From NCBI RefSeq assembly GCF_036373705.1, contig NC_089855.1, positions 12,047,219 to 12,111,218 on the forward strand: a DNA stretch of 64,000 nt, in the 5' to 3' direction. Both the position numbers and the translations under genes were made by a program. Positions within the stretch are counted from its first letter, which is position 1; each line of letters opens with the position of its first letter. This document shows positions 12,596-24,173 of the stretch, piece by piece. Below the pieces are notes generated by a model. The model worked only from the letters and a program-made list of their open reading frames with translations, did not search any database and was not told where the DNA came from. Source of the stretch: Amia ocellicauda. Taxonomy: Eukaryota > Chordata > Actinopteri > Amiiformes > Amiidae.

Positions 12596-14920
12596 TAGGG
12601 CTGTCAATAGATTAAAAAAATTAATTGCGATTAATCGCACACTTAACGTGAAATTAACAAATACACAATTTATCTTGTTTAACATGTTTATTTTGTCATC
12701 ATTTGCTATACCAAGCAAAGTAAACCATCAGATTGAACAATTTCACTCATTTCCTTTGATTTCCAAAACTAAGACACAGCACAGCTTATTCTGACATGTA
12801 AGATCAGCTTATTTTTCTAGTCAACATTTAACCTGCTGCTAAGGCATACAAGTTTGTTAACATTTTCAGGTGTCAGAACATCCCTCTTCTTGTTCACTAT
12901 GTGTCCTGTGAGTGAAAATAGTCTCTCAAATGGCACAGTTGAAGCAGGAGTTGCTAGATATTTCTGTGCAAGAGTCGCCAGCTTGTCATGACCTCTGCTG
13001 TGTGCAGACCACCATTGTAGAGGGCATTGTTCAAGGCTTATGCTGGGCACTGCTCTGTATCTAGCAAGAGGGCTGGATTCCAGTGATGTTTCATCATCTG
13101 ACTCTGTATCAGAGCCCAACAAGAGGAGACCGATTTTCTTTTTTGGTGGCTCTGATTCAGCATCTGATTGATGTGGAGCCTCTTTTAGAATCTTGTCTAA
13201 TGTTTCCCAAACTTCAGCTCTTTCTGCTTTAGGAATGCATTTCAAGTTTTTGAATCTGGGATCAAGAGCTGTTGCTTTTTTGAGCCAAGCAATGTTTGTA
13301 TTTTCCATGCGCTTTGTCAAATCCCCTTTGAATGCATCCTTTAAAGCGCACAACGTAAGCAGGGTCATCTTCTGAAACAGCCATCTTCTGGGACAAGTGG
13401 CAAAGTGCAGGTAGCACAACAGAACAGGAAACATATTTTTCACCCCCAAGAAGTTCCATGACATATCTGCATAATAAACACACACACACACATCCAATTA
13501 ATAGATTGCATTTGCTTTACTTAATCAAGTCCCTACAGTACACACAAGCCAGAAAACACATTTTCTCTACAGTAACACTTTACACAATGTTCCATCTGTT
13601 AACATTAGTTAACTACATTATGAACAATGCTCAATATCACCAAATAAACTGAAGTACCAACCTGCAGGGTTCCAGTAGTTTCTCCAGCCTGGCAAGTTTA
13701 TCAAACTCTGCAGATGTTGGAATGGATAGCTTGTGGTTTTGCTGCGCCAATGTTGCCATCAGGGGGTCTTTGTTGCGTAATAGCCGGCTAACCATCTCGA
13801 GGGTGGAATGCCACCTTGTGGGAACATCTTGCACTAGCGACTCGTCGCCCAGGCCATGAGCAACTTGCTGTGCTTTCAGCTCTGTCACATTAGAGGGGCT
13901 ATGCTTGCAATGTCCGACTAATTTACGACATTTCACTAAAACGCCATCAAAGCCGCCTTCACGAAGAGCCGTGACGATCACCCTGTGTATACTGTGTGCT
14001 ATACAAGGCATGTGCTCGAAAGGAAGCAACCTAGATGCAGCAATCATGTTTCTCGCGCTGTCCGTACTAAGAGTAGTGATCCTGCTCTCTATCTCCCACT
14101 CCTTCGCCACTTTCATGAACTGTTCAGCGCAGGCATCAGCAAAATGCCTTTCTTCGGTTTTCAGCACAGTTAATGCAAATGAATGCAATGTCTCTGTCGA
14201 TGAGATGTGCAGTTGTACCTAGGAATTATGAACGCTTACCAATGTCCAGTGGTCCCCAGTCAATGCAACACTCACTGTTTGTGATAGCAGCTTCGCTTTG
14301 CATTTCTTTTCGTTAATGTACAGTTCGTGGATCCTGGACATGATTGTTGATCTTGACGGTAACTCGAACGAAGGGTCGGAAGTGGCAATCCTGATCACTT
14401 CTTTCAGGCCCTGGTCTGCAACGATGTTGATTGGACAACAGTCCTTGGCAATCCACTTTGCTACGGCAGTAGTAAGCCTAGCTGAAGTTTGACTACTCAC
14501 ACCCCGTAGCCATATACACTGATCCAGTGTGGGTTGTTGCATACTTCTCGTCGGTTTGCTAGTAGAAACTGTGGTGTGTTTTGCACTTAAATGGTATTTC
14601 AAACTCGATGAACTTCGATGGTAGGCCAGTTCATCATTGCAGTGTAAGGACACAACTTTACTTTTATCCAGAGTGCCATCTGATTTTCTTTTAAAATTGA
14701 AATTTCCGCCTACCAGGGTTACAGGTGCTTGCGCCATTGCAGATGCTCAGTGTTATTAACTCCCACTCCCAAGATCATCTAACTGTGTGACGTAATTATG
14801 TTAATGACGCAATTTCGCGTGCTTCAGTAATTTATTTGCCTTATTTGCGTTAAATTATTTTAATGCGTTAAGGATTTTGAATTAATCGCATGCGTTAACG
14901 CGTTAACGACGACAGCCCTA
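12596..14920 (-). mobile_element. hAT transposon with 8-bp target duplication
   Basis: Terminal inverted repeats TAGGGCTGTC (left) and GACAGCCCTA (right) enclose 2.3 kb. The flanks are ATAAGAGC (12588-12595) and ATAAGAAC (14921-14928), a 7/8 match to an 8-bp target duplication, as expected for hAT. Subterminal ATTAATCGC repeats occur at both ends. The interior codes on the minus strand for a BED-type hAT transposase. It sits in the extreme 3' tail of the CR1-like LINE to its right. Confidence 0.92.
12817..14737 (-). pseudogene. hAT (ZBED-like) transposase, degraded
   Basis: Blocks in order on the minus strand: 14737-14219 with a BED-finger-like segment (DELAYHRSSSSLKYHL, His pair intact, but the usual first Cys of CxxC is Ser) and the TGDHWT start of the catalytic fold; 14188-13637 with STDSARNM and CIAHSIHRV and the TRWHST box; 13489-13262 and 13497-12817 ending in the hAT dimerisation region (TPASTVPFERLFSLTG). 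A small frame-breaking change lies near 14200-14220 and another near 13350. Between about 13671 and 13472 the frame is bridged by an intron-like segment (donor after LLEPC, acceptor before YVMELLGG). Confidence 0.85.
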
Positions 14921-16081
14921 ATAAGAACTTAAGAAAGTGTACAAACAAGAGGAGGCCATTTGACCCATCATGCTTGTTTGGTGTCCATTAATAACTGAGT
15001 GATCCAAGGATCCTATCCAGTCTATTTTTAAATGTTCCCAAATTTTCAGCTTCAACCACATCGCTGGGGAGTTTGTTCCAGATTGTGATGAGTCTCTGTG
15101 TGAAGAAGTGTCTCCTGTTTTCTGTCTTGAATGTCTTGAAGCCCAATTTCCATTTGTGTCCCCGGGTCCATGTGTCCCTGCTGATCAGGAAAAGCTCCTC
15201 TGGTTTGATGTGGTCGATGCCTTTCATGATTTTGAAGACTTGAATCAAGTCCCCACGTAGTCTCCTCTGTTCCAGGGTGAAAAGGTTCAGTTCCTCAGTC
15301 TCTCAGAAGGACATTCCCTTCAGACCTGGAATAAGTCTGGTTGCTCTCCTCTGAACTGCCTCTAGAGCAGCGATATCTTTCTTGAAGTGTGGAGCCCAGA
15401 ACTGCACACAGTATTCAGATGAGCTCTAATTAGTGCATTGTTCAGTCTTAACATTACTTACCTTAAATTCTACACTTTTGACAATATACCCTCACATTCT
15501 GTTTGCCTTTTTTATTGCTTCCCCACATTGTTTGGATGGGGAAAGTGAGAAGTCCACAGGTCTTTCTCATACGTTACTTCATCTAGTTCTATTCCTCCCA
15601 TAGTGTAATTAATGTGGACATTTTTTTACCTGCATGTAATATCTTGCACTTGTCCACATTGAATTTCATCTGCCAGGTGTTGGCCCACTGAACTGAATAT
15701 TATCTAAGTCCCTTTGAATAACCTGTGCTGTCAAGATTGTATCTGCTGAGCCACCTATTTTAATATCATCTGCAAATTTTACAAGTTTGCTAACTATCCC
15801 AGGGTCCAGATCATTAATATAGATTAGAAAAAACAAAGGCCCTAATACTGATCCCTGTGGAACTCCACTAAGAACCTCACTCCAGTTAGAAGCGACTCCT
15901 CTATTCGATACCCTCTGTTTCCTATACATCAACCAGTTCATAATCCATCTACTTACATTAACCTGAATGCCTACAGCTTCCAATTTTGGGATCAGTCTTT
16001 GGTGTGAAACCTTATCAAAAGCTTTTTGAAAATCTAAGTATATCATATCATATGCTTTCACATGATCCACAGCTGAAGTTA

Positions 16082-17614
16082 CAGTGAGGGAAAAAAGTAT
16101 TTGATCCCCTGCTGATTTTGTACGTTTGCCCACTGACAAAGAAATGATCAGTCTATAATTTTAATGGTAGGTGTATTTTAACAGTGAGAGACAGAATAAC
16201 AACAAAACAATCCAGAAAAACACATTTCAAAAAAGTTATAAATTGATTTGCATGTTAATGAGGGAAATAAGTATTTGATCCCCTATCAATCAGCAAGATT
16301 TCTGGCTCCCTCTTAAAGGGAGTGCTCCTAATCTCAGCTTGTTACCTGTATAAAAGACACCTGTCCACAGAAGCAATCAATCAATCAGATTCCAAACTCT
16401 CCACCATGGCCAAGACCAAAGAGCTGTCCAAGGATGTCAGGGACAAGACTGTAGACCTACACAAGGCTGGAATGGGCTACAAGACCATCGCCAAGCAGCT
16501 TGGTGAGAAGGTGACAACAGTTGGTGCGATTATTCGCAAATGAAAGAAACACAAAATAACTGTCAGTCTCCCTCGGTCTGGGGCTCCATGCAAGATCTCA
16601 CCTCGTGGAGTTTCAATGATCATGAGAACGGTGAGGAATCAGCCCAGAACTACACGGGAGGATCTTGTTAATGATCTCAAGGCATCTGGGACCATAGTCA
16701 CCAAGAAAACAATTGGTAACACACTACGCCGTGAAGGACTGAAATCCTGCAGCGCCTGCAAGGTCCCCCTGCTCAAGAAAGCACATGTACAGGCCCGTCT
16801 GAAGTTTGACAATGAACATCTGAATGATTCAGAGGAGAACTGGGTGAAAGTGTTGTGTCAGATGAGACCAAAATCAAGCTCTTTGGCATCAACTCAACTC
16901 GCCGTGTTTGGAGGAGGAGGAATGACCCCAAGAACACCATCCCCACCGTCCAACATGGAGGTGGAAACATTATGCTTTGGGGTTGTTTTTCTGCTAAGGG
17001 GACAGGACAACTGCACCGCATCAAAAGGACGATGGACGGGGCCATGTACCGCCAAATCTTGGGTGAGAACCTCCTTCCCTCAGCCAGGGCATTGAAAATG
17101 GGTTGTGGATGGGTATTCCAGCATGACAATGACCCAAAACACACAGCCAAGGCAACAAAGGAGTGGCTCAAGAAGAAGCACATTAATGTCCTGGAGTGGC
17201 CTAGCCAGTCTCCAGACCTTAATCCCATAGAAAATCTGTGGAGGGAGCTGAAGGTTCGAGTTGCCAAACGTCAGCCTCGAAACCTTAATGACTTGAAAAG
17301 AGGAGTGGGACAAAATCCCTCCTGAGATGTGTGCAAACCTGGTGGCCAACTACAAGAAACGTCTGACCTCTGTGATTGCCAACAAGGGTTTTGCCACCAA
17401 GTACTAAGTCGAAGGGGTCAAATACTTATTTCCCTCATTAACATGCAAATCAATTTATAACTTTTTTGAAATGTGTTTCTCTGGATTTTTTTGTTGTTAT
17501 TCTGTCTCTCACTGTTAAAATACTCCTACCATTAAAATTATAGACTGATCATTTCTTTGTCAGTGGGCAAATGTACAAAATCAGCAGGGGATCAAATACT
17601 TTTTTCCCTCACTG
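16082..17614 (+). mobile_element. Tc1-like transposon, DD34E, copy A
   Basis: The element starts CAGTGAGGGAAAAAAGTATT and ends in its inverse, with TA on both sides. The inverted repeats extend about 200 bases inward, with inner and outer GTATTTGATCCCC direct-repeat motifs. It is inserted in the RT domain of the minus-strand CR1-like LINE. It is nearly identical to copy B in GPR89 intron 9, but lacks one arm of the internal palindrome present there. Confidence 0.95.
16406..17407 (+). pseudogene. Tc1-like transposase, copy A
   Basis: Starts [20 protein letters not shown]. Helix-turn-helix DNA-binding region, then WSDET-like, QHDNDPKH and [11 protein letters not shown] catalytic boxes; 34 residues separate the second Asp from Glu. 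Defects: TGA at 16541-16543 where copy B has TGG (Trp); a 1-base deletion before the DETK motif near 16855, shared with copy B; and an 11-base deletion near 17295 relative to copy B. Cannot make transposase. Confidence 0.9.
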
Positions 17615-18630
17615 TATATGTTCAAAAAATTCTAATAAGTTAGTAAGACATGATCTGCCTCGTCTAAACCCATGCTGACTATCTCCAAGAATATGGTTTT
17701 CATTAAGATGCTCCTCTATTTTCTGTCTAATATTTTTTTCCAACATTTTACAGGTGATGCAGGTGAGACTGATTGGTCTGTAATTTCCTGGCTCATATTT
17801 GTCCCCTTTCTTGTGGATTGGTTTGACATTTGCTGTCTTCCAGTCAGTTGGCGCATCCCCTGTTCTAAGTGTCATTTGGAATATTTGAGTTAGCGGCCTA
17901 TAAATCATTTCCCTCATTTCTTTAAGTACTGTTGGAGAGATACCATCTGGCCCAGGTGATTTGTTTGTTTTTAATTCTTCTAGTCCCTTTAGTACCTCCT
18001 CCTCATTTATCCTGATCTCTCTTAGGGTTTGACTGGACTGGTTGTTACCCTGTGGCATGTTATCCATTTTGTCTTTTGTAAAAACCTCTGTGAAATACTC
18101 ATTTAGAGCATTTGCCACATCTTGTTCGGTTTCTAAGATACTTCAGTTTTTAGCCTTTACCCATTTCACTTCCTCCTTTATTGACCTCTTGCTGTTGTAT
18201 TATTGAAAAAAAGCTCTGTGTTAGTTTTAGCTCCTAGAGCTGTTTCTTTCTATTTCCCTCTTTGCTTTCCTGATCCCCTTCTTAAGATCTCTTTGCAGCT
18301 CAACATATTCTTTGTATTTTGTTTAATCTATCCCTTTTGTATGCGCTATACAACATTTTATTTCTCTTGATATTTTTTTGCATACTTCTGTTAAACCATT
18401 TTGGGAAATGTTTTTTGATCATCAATTTACTAAGTTTTGGTACAAATTTCTCCTGAGCCTCAGGTAGTATATTCTTAAAATATAACGATCCATTTTCAAC
18501 TGACTCTGTATCCAGTGTGCTCCAGTCTAACTCTTCTAAGTGCCGCCTCATACCTTCAAGGTTTGCGTTTCTAAAATTGTAGATCATTGTTTTAGACTTG
18601 GTCCTTGTTTTTTGAAAGTATGCCTCATTG

Positions 18631-20554
18631 GGGAATTGTATTATCTATTGATTGGGGAATCAATAGGGAATACAAATGCTATAAAAACTCATACCTTACC
18701 TTGAGCTAAACAATCTGAAATCATTTTTCGAAAGCGCTATAAATAACTGCATGCCACATTAAATTTGAAACTGACACAATGAAATATCCAGGCTAAGATT
18801 TTAAACAGTGTTGCGAGACTGGTGTGTTTTCCCAATGAAACAGCTCACTTGAGAGATGCTTTATTTTAACTCAAGAAACCTCTTAAACTATACCATTACC
18901 ATTAAGCCTTAATCATTTTCTTGTTCAACATTTTGATCTCCATGGTAGATCCTGTACAGTAGAGACACTAGCCAAGGAGATATATCTAGAGTTAGATATT
19001 TTTAAACTTTCTTGACAAATACTGAGCGCTTATGTGTCTTATATAATTACTACTTTAAAACCATTTAATAATAATGTTGGAAGACAGCCCATTCAATGTA
19101 TATGTAACACAGCTGCCACGAGTGACTTTCTCTTGTCTGTGTTCCCTTCAGTTGCCGTAGTTGGAACTCAGACTTTGAATGTCTGAAACGTAGGCCAGTC
19201 AAAATGTTCAGACAAGATCCAATCTTGGGCTGTCAATCCTAATTACAGATTCTGTTCATAACAATGATTACTGTTGTGATTAGGCCATGCTTGGCCATGC
19301 AAGGTGCTTGTTCTTGCTAGTGTTATTTGTATTAATTGAATTTATATACTCAAATTAATAAATAAATTAATAAATAAATAGGGGAGAGCTAAGACATGGG
19401 CTCAACTTGTACATTTTTACAAAAGAGCTGTCCTGTTTGTTCTGGCTATTAAGCTAATTTTGTTTAATGCATTTTGCAAGAATCATTTTGCTTCGAATCT
19501 GTCTTACCTGCTCTTTGCCACCTCCCCACTTAACACAGCGATTTTGATCTAAGTATTATCCTTTTTAGGGATGAAGCAAAAAATTAAGAAGTTAGGAGTA
19601 AAGTACCCTACAATTACTACACTTTATTGCCCTCTTCAGGAGAATATATGAAATCAGATCTATATTCATTTGTTTTTATTTGTCAAACTACATAAATACA
19701 ATACGATATACATTGACTATCTAAGGAATGTTATTAAACACGATATACTATGAATAAAATATGTCTTTGTTCAGCCTCAACATTTTGTAAGGTAATTTTG
19801 TATCTATATTTAAAGGGTCAAAGGGTTTTATATAGTTACACGTGTAGACATAAATCAAACCAGTACAAATTTACAGAAAAATATGTTTATGATTTAAGTA
19901 TTTCTATCTTCTTCAATTAAAGTTCTATGAAACAAGATTTTGCCAGAGAGGAGTCTCATTAAAATTCCAGAAAATACATCCACTTAGCTCTACAAATCAG
20001 TACATCCTGAAATTAATTAATCTAAGAAATGCTATTTTTATTACAAAGTGAAAAGAACAACATCACCTGATTAACAGCCCATATTTCATTGTGATAATAA
20101 CTGGAAGAGTTTCCCCTCAGACCTTAGGATCAACCCTGCTCTGTTGTCGAGTTCTGAAAGATTATTGTTGAGACAGCTACATCTGCATATTCATAAGTCC
20201 TTTCTAACAGCACATTAGAACACAATATTGTGAATAAGTGTATGGATATATGTACAGAAATTGACATACACAAAAGTATATTTGACCTCTACACATTGGT
20301 TAGCAAGGATACATTTCTAAAGCCCTTAACAGCAGAACACACAGCCATTGCCCAAGGCAACTTTTAGATCTCAAGCATGCATCTGGAGACATTTATATGG
20401 AAGTCAAGTTTCCTGTGCCCTTTTAAAGAGGACTTGCTCAGTTTCAGTAGCAGTCTTTTCAAATCCATGGTTCTGTAAACTGTAGTTGTTATTTTTTCCT
20501 AACCTTATACTATCAACAAACTTTAAGGTTTCTTTTCTGCTCCTGAGCCTAATA

Positions 20555-20639
<85 letters not shown>

Positions 20640-20850
20640 GTCCGAAATTAATACAAAACAATGGCAAAAAAGGATCAACAAAAAAAACTGCAGCATTATT
20701 AAGTGAGATATTCAAGATTTCACGAGCTAAAACGAAATGTAATCTTGAAACTGCCTATTCTGGACCTTTCCCATCTCATCGACTTTCACAGAACATCTCT
20801 GCACAGAATATCCATGAAGAAGTGGTCTGATGTGCGCAACTGCGCCGATT
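18631..20850. other. Non-coding stretch upstream of GPR89
   Basis: No gene or recognisable transposon. AT-rich throughout, with a long (TA)n tract at 20556-20637 shortly before the GPR89 promoter region. Confidence 0.5.
20556..20637. repeat. (TA)n microsatellite
   Basis: Uninterrupted TA repeat of about 82 bases, 0.5 kb upstream of the GPR89 start codon. Confidence 0.95.
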
Positions 20851-21156
20851 TCGGCAGTTCTGCGCAGATCTGCGTTTCTCCACCAATGAGATCTGCGCAG
20901 AACTGCGGAAATCTACGTTACAAGTACGGGACCAATGTAAACATGAGCTGTACGTCATATTCTGCGACGATAGATGTTAGGCTTCAACTAATGACATATG
21001 CGCGCACCTTCAACTTGCGTGTATTTACAATGGGAGAAGCCGGAGTTAGAAGTGTTTTTATTTTTCAGTAATTCACTTCTATAAACACACGGCTATCTCA
21101 TTTTTTAAAAGATCACCCCTCAGTCTCGACGTGGATTTTGTACTGCACTGGTCAAG
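20830..21156 (+). promoter_or_regulatory. Probable GPR89 promoter and 5' UTR
   Basis: A locally GC- and CpG-richer patch in AT-rich DNA, immediately before the GPR89 start codon. Visible elements: TGCGCA motifs at about 20832 and 20861 and 20894 (NRF1 half-site-like), CCAAT boxes at 20883-20887 and 20932-20936, and a CRE-like TACGTCAT at 20951-20958. No TATA box at a sensible distance. This suits a TATA-less housekeeping promoter. The transcription start is not determined. Confidence 0.6.
20854..20906. repeat. Perfect 18-bp inverted repeat in the GPR89 promoter
   Basis: Arms GCAGTTCTGCGCAGATCT (20854-20871) and its exact reverse complement (20889-20906), separated by 17 bases that hold a CCAAT box. 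Read directly from the sequence. Confidence 0.95.
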
Positions 21157-24094
21157 ATGTCTTTTCTCGTTGACTCCATAATAATGATCACTTCCCAGGT
21201 AGATACACTCAATCTCATATCAGACATCGAAATAATGTACATACGTGTAAACCAGATTAAAGGGAGCACACATGAAGCTTATAGCTAACAATGGGGTTAC
21301 TGTCATTTATCGAGGAAACTTAGGCTAAATGTCCTCAGCCGACAACTTTGTGAGGCTTTTTCATTTTTATTAATCTGTTTTTCATTTTTATTTTGTTATT
21401 GCATTTGTCACTCATTTGCAATTTATCAATACGAATATAAAGGAAATAGAAGTAATACAAACCACTCAATCGATCAATGATTATGCTTGTTTACAGGTGC
21501 TATTCTTTGGCTTTGGGTGGCTCTTCTTTATGAGGCAGTTATTCAAGGACTATGAGGTAACATCTTTTCATTTAACGATATAGTTTTAGGTATCCTGAAG
21601 GATGTGTGATTCATATTGTCAGGTTTGAAAGTGCATATAGAGCCAGTGTAGCATTGGGTCGGTTTGGAAAGTGTAACAGTGTAAAGGATTTTTGCAATGT
21701 TGCTGAGAATGAGGATGTAACCATTTACAGTCCTTTTATGTTACTACTTAAACTACTTATGGTCAAGCACAAAGATCATAAAAAAATACTTTCCCCTTAT
21801 TTTATCCGGAATGGCCATTGTCTACCTCTCTAATGTCATTCTAAAAACACAAAACAACAAATATATACTACTGAATACATTAAAATAATGAGATCATCCC
21901 ATTTGAAAAGAGTTTGCATCTTTTATCAGAAGTTGCATCATTTTCTCTCTTTCTCTCTCGCCCCTTTTCACCCTTATAGGTTCGCCAGTATATTGTGCAA
22001 GTAGTGTTCTCTGTGACCTTTGCATTTTCTTGCACTATGTTTGAACTCATTATCTTTGAGATACTGGGTGTTTTAAGTAGCACGTAAGTATCACAATATC
22101 ACCATTGTTTGTGACTTGAAATGACCTACAGTTCCCAAATACTGGAATCACTATAGTTGTTGTGTTGTACTTTTAAATGCATCATCTCACAATCAGTTTT
22201 AAGTTTTTTTTTTAAATTTTTTAATTTTATTTAGGCCTACACAACATTTATCTTAAATTGCAAATAGCCTGTTACAATATAGTTAAACATCACCAGTTTC
22301 AGCCACTAGTTTAAACATCTTGCATATAATTTATTGTTAAAAGTCCTCAGGCAGTAGTGTGTGCACATGAAAACCATATTTGTGATTTCATGTTGGATTT
22401 CATGTTGGAGGGCCTGTGCATTTCACTGTTTGTCTGATGTCGTTATCCTAGAGAAACCATTATACATGTTGTTCTTTTTAAATGTTAAAATGCATCACCC
22501 ACTTCTTCTTGGCAGGACACCCCTGATTCATAAGATACTCTTGTGATTTCTTAATCTTTTCTTAGTTCTAGGTATTTTCACTGGAAATTGAATCTGTATG
22601 TCATTTTGTTGGTCCTTATATTTGTGGTACCTTTCTACATTGGATACTTTGTGGTCAGCAACATTAGATTATGTAAGTACTTTCTACTAAGTTACACTAT
22701 GTTTTCCATTTTATTATTTACATCTTTTTTACAGTGGATTCAATAAGTATTTGTTCACACAAATTTTTGGAGCAACATAATATGATATTACGTTTATTTA
22801 TTTTTTTGTTGTTTGTCATTTTGGACGTTTAGGTAAGACCCTAGTTTGGAACAAGTATCAAAGACTTTGTTGTTTGGTTTGAACAGGAGCCATTGATGGT
22901 TCACTTCAGTTGATCTTTATTTTTCTTCAATTCAGTGCAGAGACAGAAGCTTCTGTTTGCCTGTGTGGTGTGGTTTACCTTCATGTATTTCTTCTGGAAG
23001 CTCGGTGACCCATTTCCCATTCTTAGTCCAAAGCATGGTGAGTGTCGAACTTGACGATGCACATCTTACAATCAAAATAGAATCTGTCTATCTATCTGTC
23101 TATATTTTCATGTGAAATTCCTATATAGCATGCAACATTGGTTAATTATAAAATTATAATATCTTTCCTTATCTTTTGATTGGGGGCTGATAGAAAGTTG
23201 GCTGCAATTCTAGCTGCAGGCAGTAGATGGCAGCTGTGGGTTTATGTGTTTTGGTAATGTTTTTTTAACTGCGAAATTAATCAACAAGGATAGAAGACCA
23301 TAAATTAAGCTTGGATTAAGGAGAATCTTCTATATAAAGACCTGCATACTGAAATATATAATTATTCCAATGTTTTGCCATGCTATTTCATACCTTAATG
23401 TATAATTAAAAATCTTATTTTATTTAGCCAGACAAGTAATGTTACATTGTTGACCAATCTCTTCCAAACAAGGATCTTAAGTATTAGAGAAGTTTGGATT
23501 CTTTGAGTAAACATTGATCATTTTGATATTTTTTCCCTCAGTTTTGGACCATTTTCTGAAGCTGCAGATTTTATGTTGATGTACCATGTCTCTTTTTTTA
23601 GGGATCCTGTCTATAGAACAACTCATCAGTCGTGTTGGTGTCATAGGAGTGACTCTCATGGCTCTACTCTCTGGCTTTGGTGCTGTTAACTGCCCTTACA
23701 CTTACATGTCATATTTCTTGAGGTAGGCTTTTATTACTCTGCAGTTAAATCCATTGTGAACATGACTGGCTTGGACTAAAAAGCATGTCTTAATGGTAAG
23801 AATCTGTGTGTTTCTGTGGCATGTAGCCTCTGCCTCTGCTTCCAGCTTTTCAGCAAATAGTTTTGTGTCAGCTCTATTTCAGTTTAGGTTGCTATGTATT
23901 TAAATGTCCTTCTGTATGTTTTGATTGAAATCTCTGTATCTGAAGTGAAGTAAAACCTAATTAAATCTCACACTTTCAAAGGAACGTGACAGACAGTGAC
24001 ATACTGGCCTTGGAGAGAAGGCTGCTCCAGACAATGGACATGATAGTAAGCAAAAAGAAAAGGTAATTAATCTATTTAATATGTCCTTTAGGAC

Positions 24095-24173
<79 letters not shown>

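Larger units (their letters stand above)
14988..18587 (-). pseudogene. CR1/L2-like LINE ORF2 (reverse transcriptase), disrupted
   Basis: The RT palm is recognisable, including the catalytic box as FADD (residues FADDIKIGG near 15770), with fingers upstream of the Tc1. Smaller frame breaks lie near 15660-15250 and 18120-18300. The reading frame is closely similar to the plus-strand copy at 52.6-53.5 kb, so both come from one family. Confidence 0.85.
14921..18630 (-). mobile_element. CR1/L2-like LINE, 5' truncated, split by a Tc1 insertion
   Basis: The 3' end at the left begins with the ATAAGAACTTAAGAAAGTGT tail common in fish CR1/L2-like copies. Minus-strand coding pieces: endonuclease C-terminus to linker (18587-18300), RT part 1 (18118-17609: GPDGISPTVLKE, NYRPISLT, GFRRGRSCLTNLL), RT part 2 (16139-15666: YLDFQKAFDKV, GVPQGSVLGPLFFLIYINDL, FADDIKIGGS), and the C-terminus (15248-14988). 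The two RT parts are separated by the 1.5-kb Tc1 at 16082-17614. The 5' end stops inside the endonuclease domain at about 18630. Confidence 0.88.

Noticed and set aside
22735..22860. Possible Tc1 end in GPR89 intron 4 (acagtggattcaataagtat)
   Set aside because: Resembles the start of a Tc1 terminal repeat, but there is no matching second end and too little sequence to call.
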